A DNA stretch of 64,000 nucleotides from Cryptomeria japonica (taxonomy: Eukaryota > Streptophyta > Pinopsida > Cupressales > Cupressaceae): positions 99,790,239-99,854,238 of the forward strand of contig NC_081413.1 in the NCBI RefSeq assembly GCF_030272615.1, in the 5' to 3' direction. Positions 58,098 to 64,000 of this stretch are shown here, one piece after another. Numbering within the stretch: the stretch's first letter is position 1; each line of letters opens with the position of its first letter. Made by a program: the position numbers and the translations under genes. Under the pieces are notes generated by a model that saw nothing but the letters and a program-made list of their open reading frames with translations, was not told the DNA's origin and did not search any database.

Positions 58098-59750
58098 ATG
58101 AAAAGCTAGTGAAGGATAGCATCTGAATTTTGCATTGAGCAATTTAAGATGTTCAAGAGTCCTATCTTTTTTTTCTTGGAAGCAAAGCACAGTTGCTGCA
58201 AGAAGATCATAGGCATGGGCTATTTCTTGTGTGTGCAATTCAAAGCTACGTGTATTCAAAGAGCATATAATGATTTGGTTTGATGGTATTGAAGAAAGGT
58301 TGTATTGGAGTTTCCATTGCGCCGAAGTTCGAAGAGGTTGCATTTCGTTGTCCACTTTTTGACATACTTTGAAATTTGAGTGTTGCAATTGGTGCATTAG
58401 GTACAATGATTCGATGTTTCTTACACGTGACAAAGCATAGTAGACAAGACCATGTTGATAGACTTTAGAAGGGTCAAAAGCAAGTGCGTCCATTGTCAAG
58501 TCCTGTCCTGTCCTCTGTGGATTGTTCGTTCACATGCTAATTGGAAAGGGAATTGTGTTTGAGTGACTATTTTTGTACCTGTTTTGACTCTTCTAGCAAT
58601 TCTCATTATTGGAAAAATACAATTTTTGTATAGACTTTGCATTCTTTGGCGACGCAATTTCCCAATTGTAGGGTCATTTAACTGAATCCAAACAATATCT
58701 TGTTGCTCAGTTGTGTGCAATTAGAAAATGCCATCAACACGATTGACTAGTCCATCTTGTGTATCAAGGTTGCCAGCAATTGGTTCAACCAAAATTCCTG
58801 GCTTTATGAAGATTGTGCTAGGTAGTGATGATTTATCATTTTGGAAGTGGGTATTGTCAATGGGAGTGTGTTTTTTATCCACGACCTCCAATATGTAAAG
58901 CTTAGTGGGCAAGTAGTTTAACATTTTCTTGTTGTGCTCATCAACTATTGAGTTTCTTTGAAACAAGTATGCAAATCTTGGATCATTGGGAGGAGTCTCG
59001 TAACATGTTGTATTCAAGTGGGAGATGTCTTGATCAGTCCGATAACAAGTCCTGACACAGTTCAATATGGAAATGAAATGTTCACTTGTTTGTCTGACTA
59101 CAATGTGTAATTCAAAGCATGTGACATTATTAAGCCAGAAAGTGTATGGCATTTTCTCATTATTTATTGTTGGTTCTTCAAATATCCAAGTATCACATAC
59201 AGGTTGTGCTTGGTACAAGTCACCAGAAAATATGATATCAATATTGCGAAAGGGTTTTGTTGGTGTGTGTTTGATTTGGCGGAGTCTTTTGTCAATGTTG
59301 CACAACATTCTAGAGCCAACTAGTGAAGCCTCGTCAATAAGTAGAATTTGTAGTTGCTCAAGTTTTTTACATAGGCTATCGAGTGTGTTTGAGTCCAAAG
59401 GTAGCAATTTTGAAGAGTCGCATGGTAGATGGAAGATGGAATGTGTAGTAATGCCACCTACATTAAATGCATCTTTTCCCGTGGAAGCTACAATTATGCC
59501 TTTCATCTTGAGTGGGTCACTATCTAGTTGCTTATCATAGGATCAATTCATTGCTTCAAAAAACACTTTAGCTGTAAAAGTTTTGCTTGTGCCAGCTCCA
59601 CCTGTCAAGAACAAGTATAATGGATTTTGAGGTGCAAGTCTTTTTGTCATTAGTACATCTTTCAGTATTGATTGTTGTTCTTTGTTCAATTGTCTTCGTA
59701 GCTTGAAATATTCATGCTTACTAAGCAAAAACGGATGGGCTATTTCTGAG
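58098..59750 (-). pseudogene. Helentron C: PIF1-family helicase and start of the endonuclease
   Basis: Helicase motifs in order on the minus strand: Walker A GGAGTSKT (about 59595), STGKDAFNVGG with THSIF, Walker B LLIDEASLVG, motif III SGDLYQAQPV, RQTS, and ALSRVRN near the end. It is the 5'-3' PIF1 type found in Helitrons. The endonuclease start follows (CSLNTRSF, VLCFQEKK, where copy A has QETK) and is cut at 58098. In-frame stops: TGA at 59543 (NRxYDKQ context, CGA origin likely) and TAA at 58721 (CAA in copy A). A short insertion near 58500 breaks TIHREWGL. The 5' side ends at about 59750, directly against the PERK 3' inverted-repeat arm. Confidence 0.9.
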
Positions 59751-59751
59751 A

Positions 59752-60343
59752 ACTATGATTCGAACCAATATCTTTTTACAGCTTTTCATTGGTTTGGCTT
59801 ATTCTGTAAAATTTAAAGCAGAGCATTGCAATTAAATGTTTAAACTTTCCTAGACCTCAAGCATGAATGTTTGATAGTCTCAAAAAACTGTGATAGAAAA
59901 TTATATCAACCCTCTTTTTTGGCATTGTGTTTGGTTAAATTTAGTGTGTATATTTTCCTTTCTGAATAGATGCACTCAATTTCCCCTATTATGTTCTGGC
60001 ATTGGTTTCTATTGTAGAGTTATGAATCAGAATTGATTACAGATATAAATATATAAGTATTTGCCTCTTATCACTTTTAGACTTAAAACAAAGAGGACAA
60101 TGTAGGCTTTTACTGGAATTTGTCTTCCTCCAAATGGTCTGCTTGTTAGAATGTCACACTCAATTCTCAAACATTTCAAAGATTATGGGAAATTCTATCT
60201 ATGTAAATTTTGCATCAATCTTAAATGCATAAGTAACTTGATCAAGCAAGCCATCCAATCAACATCATGACTGCCTGAGTCATAATCCCACTTAGTAATA
60301 GGACTAGCTATACGTAAGCTTCTGTTTCTACTTCTTGCAACTA
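59752..60343. repeat. Right arm of the large inverted repeat (PERK 3' region)
   Basis: Reverse complement of 34554-35143. It begins CTATGATTCG, corresponding to the last Tyr-Asp-Ser codons of the PERK pseudogene, on the plus strand here. The upstream kinase exons are absent and Helentron C takes their place. Confidence 0.85.
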
Positions 60344-60384
60344 CTTGAATTCAAAACTTTTTTCTTTAGATAGCCTGCACTATC

Positions 60385-61250
60385 AGGCCCACTTTCATTT
60401 TGTGGCATCTTTGGTAGGAAAGAATTGCAGGATCTTTCATGACGTGATGTTGGTTGTCCAACAATTATGGTGGAAAATTGTTTGAACACTTCAAGAGACT
60501 ATTTTGGCTAAGTATGATCTTTCTAGTGCAGTGGATCCTAGTGATGTGGGTATTTCTACAAGGTTGAGTTTCTCTACTCAACGGATTGTTATGTCTACTA
60601 GTGTGAATGTAGACAACCAAATCGAAAGATTAATCATGTGGGATGATGGATTTGTCCTCCTCAAGGAGTTATGAAAATAAATATTGAAAATATTCTAGGG
60701 GGAATCCTGTGCATGCTGGTGTTGGAGGTATTGGTAGAGATAGCATTATTGAAGCTCAGTTTTTCCTTTTACATATATAAAGGGTTTCACATAAATAACT
60801 TCATGGAGGCTCTTGCCATTTCGTATGCTATGGAGAGAGGATGTTCTCTTGGATGGACACAAACTATTTGTGAATCTAACGCAGAAATGTTGGTGAATAT
60901 TTTGAATGAGCAACAATTGGATGCTAGTAAGTGGCATTTAGTTGTAGTTATTTGGAAGATTCTTAGCCTAAGTAGCTCGTTTCACTTTGTTGCATTTTCT
61001 CACATTCCTTGAGAATGGAATTCAGTTGCAACTTGTTTGGCCAAATGGGCATCTAAATGATTTCAGGGTTGGGATGTTGCGGATAGAGGAGATTTTCCTT
61101 TGGATTTATCTCCCTTTTTCGATCAATTAGTTGTGGAACATTAGGCTGATCAATTGGTTGTTCTTTGTTGAGCTGTTGACTATTTTTGTTTCGTATTTTT
61201 CTTCTGTGATTAATAAATTTTTATTCCTTGTGTGAACAAAAGAAGAAAAG
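60385..61250 (+). pseudogene. LINE-type non-LTR retrotransposon, 3' end with RNase H-like domain
   Basis: Reading across three frames: KNCRIFHDV with QQLWWKIV (post-reverse-transcriptase region), WICPPQGVMKINIE, SRGNPVHAGVGGIGRDS, then GFHINNFMEALAISYAMERGC, a SN segment and PREWNSVATCLAKWAS. This is the pattern of the RNase H domain at the C-terminus of plant LINEs (usually KiNfDGAs.GNPG). The first catalytic Asp reads Glu (INIEN) and there is a frameshift right after it. TAATAAATTTTT at about 61200 and an A-rich end near 61230-61250 fit a LINE 3' end. The rest of the element is missing. Confidence 0.75.
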
Positions 61251-62075
61251 AGATCTATAGTTAAATAAAAATTGATACTTTCTTATATATATGAATAACT
61301 TAGAGTTGATAATTTAAAATTTGTTTGCCATGGTAAGCTTGGTGAAAACCAAATATAGTAACTCAACTCTCCAATCATATCAACTTCATGTTATTTAAGT
61401 TGTGGCTTTTCATGAAATCTTTTACTAAAGTGAAGTACCTACATAATTTTTAGATTATTAAATTATAATAAACTTGTAAAAATTAATTAATTGATAAAAA
61501 TATAAGAATACATATGTAAGAATACAAATCAATTTAACTGATTTCTTTTATATCTCAATAAGTTTATCTAATCTGTTCATCCCATCCATTGATAGAAATA
61601 TAAGAATACATTTGTAAGAATAAAAATCAATCTGACTAATTTCTGTTATATCTCTTAATACACATTTGCAAACATGTTTGTAAGCTCTTCGTCCTAGGGA
61701 CATTTTTTTTTATCATAGTCTCATGGGATTGGTAGTATTATTGTATTTTATTATTATCGAATTTTAAATATTGGCAAATTGTAATACAACTCTGCACAAA
61801 TTAGAGCTTTCGAGAATGTCATAACATCAAATGGAAAGTTAATACAAAATAAAGAAAAATGATTGTATTATTATTGTAAAAATGAAAGATTGCGGGGGAT
61901 AGAGGTATTTATGAAGATCGATTCATCGATTCTCTCTACCTCTCGAAGTGGTTCAGCCAATTTAGTGTAGACATTGATGAAGACCAATTCATCCATTCTC
62001 TGTATCTCTCTCCTTTAAAGAAGCATTTTCTTCTTCCCAGTCACAAAAAAAAGGATAATTCTCATTGGATTAAAG
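61250..62075. other. AT-rich stretch upstream of the GST pseudogene
   Basis: Contains a 98-bp tandem duplication (listed separately) and an imperfect direct repeat near 61913 and 61979 (GAAGATCGATTCATCGATTC and a near copy, 66 bp apart) just before the GST start. No gene. It may hold the old GST promoter; no clear TATA box was chosen. Confidence 0.4.
61493..61688. repeat. 98-bp tandem duplication
   Basis: Units 61493-61590 and 61591-61688 share GATAAAAATATAAGAATACA and CAATTTAACTGATTTCTTTTATATCTC with scattered changes. Confidence 0.75.
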
Positions 62076-62796
62076 ATGGTTGTAAATCTGTTTGGATGTA
62101 GCTATGCCTCCTGCAGCAGAAGGGTTCTCGCATGCTTGATAGAGAAAGATATTGAGTTCGAAACTTTGTCTGTTGATATAAATAAAAGGGAGCAGAAAAA
62201 ACCAGAGTTCCTGGCCTTACAAGTAGGGTACCATCCTTATAATTGTTTTTGGGTTCATGGTTTTAAAATAGCCGATTTATTGAGTTATTTTGTTAGTAAC
62301 TTTTATATGTATGATGTATTATGCAGCCTTTTGGAAAAGTCTAGGTTGTCCAAGATGGAAGTCTCATGTTGTTTGGTAATGATGTCAATTTTAGATATGT
62401 TTAAGCACTATATGGGTAGTCTAAATTCTAGACTATTGCTTTCAATTTGATATATTCATTTTTAATCATAGACATGATTTGGCTTACGTAGATTATCATC
62501 TTCCATGTGATATGTTTAAAGTTTGTATTCAAAACTTATGCGGGTATCTTACATAGTTACTTTCCTATGATACATTTATTGTATGTGTTCAAAATTTAAT
62601 GGTTAGTATTTCTAGCATTGATATAATCATTGTATGCATATAGATCTGATCTGATTTTGGGTGGTGTGGATCTGAGTTTCTATGAACTGGGTATGTGCAG
62701 ACTCAAGGGCTATCATAAGGTACTATGCTGAAAAATTTGCAGGAGAGGGAACTTGTGTGTTGGGAAAGACTTTGGAGGAGAGAGCATTTATAGATG
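62076..62796 (+). pseudogene. Phi-class glutathione S-transferase pseudogene
   Basis: Exon 1 62076-62222 (49 codons) encodes MVVNLFGCSYASCSRRVLACLIEK with the catalytic-Ser region and ends PEFLALQ before GTAGGG. Exon 2 62327-62375 is exactly 49 nt, the typical length of the phi-class second exon, between ATGCAG and GTAATG. It reads PFGKV, stop, VVQDGSLMLF, so a TAG (62342-62344) stands where Pro or Val is expected. Exon 3 from 62701 gives DSRAIIRYYAEKFAGEGT and KTLEERAFIDV, then turns at about 62797 into sequence unlike any GST. Phi GSTs conjugate glutathione to electrophiles in the cytosol. All splice sites look good, so the gene died by the stop and by loss or replacement of the C-terminal helical domain. 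Confidence 0.88.
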
Positions 62797-64000
62797 TCGC
62801 GGTAATTGCATTTTCCTGGTCTTCAACCTCAGCTATTACAGGTTGTGAGGCATCTTGGTTGTTAGTCATAGGACTAAGTTCAGGTGCAAGAGTCACCTTC
62901 TTCAACATATATATTCATGAATCTATAATGAATGAAAATAGTTTAAGCCATTAAACTAAAGAACTGGAAGGTGTGTTACAATATATGCAAAATCTTAAAC
63001 ATGAATTCCCAAAAAATGTTACTAAGTCCAAATGTAAAATTCAAAAACTGCATTAAAACAAACCTCATTAGCTTCTGTCGGTCTGAGTTCCCAAACTTTG
63101 ATGGATGAATCCGAGACTTAATGGAAAGAGCACTCCTTTCTTCCTTACTGTAATCAAGTCACCCAATAGCTCCCTTACGTTTTCTTGGCAAGAATGCAAT
63201 AATAGCCACCAATGTAGATCAAACTGCGAGAATTTTATTACATTATGAGCAGATGCATATCAAAACATTAAACATGACATAACACTTCAACCAGGGACTA
63301 CATTGTCCAAAAATTAATAGTTATGAATCATTATACCATGTCAAGCATCTTCCTTTTTAGTTTCTTCAAAGCAAAAGCATTGAACAGTGATGTAACAGAC
63401 TAGATTAAAACGAAATATCCCCATAAGGTAAAGATAAACATTGGACAATTCATTTGATTCATAAGATCATAGAATTGCTTCAAAATGTTCACAAACTAGA
63501 TTATATCATACTATTGCGAAAAGTGATTTTAATGTAAGGCTTATTGAAAATACTAGAAACAAAGAGTATTGCATCTTCACCCAAACTAATTAGAACCTTG
63601 ATAACCCTCGCATTACCTTGGATATTCTGGTACAACCACATTTTATTACCTTGTTTGCCATCGTAAAACAAACATTGAAATTATATTTGATTTATGACTC
63701 TCGAGACTCTTGCAATTGGAAGTCTATTTCATTTCAGCACATTCTCTTGCTATATATATTCTTAATCATCATTTGTTAAGGTGCTTATGAACTTATTATT
63801 GTACATTTTATTCTTTGCAAAATTTTAATAACATCTTCCTTCCCCTTCGAGGTAAATGATAGAAGATTTAACTTCATGTTAGGAAGCCCATTACATGCAA
63901 GTATTACATTTACTTTAATAAAGCTATTTCATTTTATTGACAAGGACAAATAAGAAATAATCAAAAGCTACATTACTGGGTACTGTCAAGAAGGATCCCA
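62797..64000. other. Anonymous sequence at the right edge
   Basis: Directly after the GST break an open stretch continues to 62954, without recognisable protein similarity on either strand. The remaining 1 kb is AT-rich with no feature I can name. Confidence 0.4.

Overview
The window looks like plant nuclear DNA from a large, repeat-swollen genome. I favour a conifer, possibly a yew or cypress relative. The reasons are AT-rich spacers, many decayed nested transposable elements, LTRs starting TGTAATGTCCCC, a plant initiator-Met primer binding site, a PERK-type receptor kinase pseudogene and a phi-class glutathione transferase with the plant 49-nt second exon. The species is inference. I see no clearly intact host gene. 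The only long undamaged reading frame lies inside an LTR element.

Left part (1-12112, all minus strand): a stack of three related elements, a inside b inside c. Each begins with a similar head (TGTTGTG..., then an ATCGCC and GGGGAC motif). Elements a and b then carry an array of hairpins spaced about 167 or 176 bp, a TATA box, a short leader intron and a gag-like reading frame of unknown function. Element c also holds a 440-bp tract with almost no C. 12113-20876 is mostly anonymous, with a G-patch-like remnant and a clear non-autonomous hAT element (16083-16804; 8-bp target duplication).

Middle (20877-32838): a fourth family member, D. Its 1195-codon frame is broken by eight in-frame stops and no frameshift. 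A complete 6.2-kb LTR retrotransposon (23236-29423) sits inside it with 2.1-kb LTRs, PBS, PPT and a perfect TGGGG target duplication. This element encodes one intact 632-aa protein with no recognisable polymerase, integrase or protease.

Right part (34.5-60.3 kb): a rearranged block of Helentron-type rolling-circle transposon copies. A (minus) and B (plus) lie head to head; C (minus) is a helicase-endonuclease fragment. Together they show two OTU-protease-like regions, a DUF6570-like cysteine-rich region, an HUH Rep, a PIF1 helicase and a C-terminal AP-endonuclease. Each copy is broken. Copy A is interrupted by an LTR-like insert; copy B is interrupted by a 5.1-kb LTR-like segment holding a third hairpin array. 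The block is flanked by inverted copies of the 3' end of a PERK kinase pseudogene.

Right edge: the C-terminal RNase H part of a LINE, then a phi-class GST pseudogene whose exon 2 has a stop and whose exon 3 turns into unrelated sequence. The unifying theme is methylation-type decay: many stops look like CGA to TGA or CAG/CAA to TAG/TAA changes.
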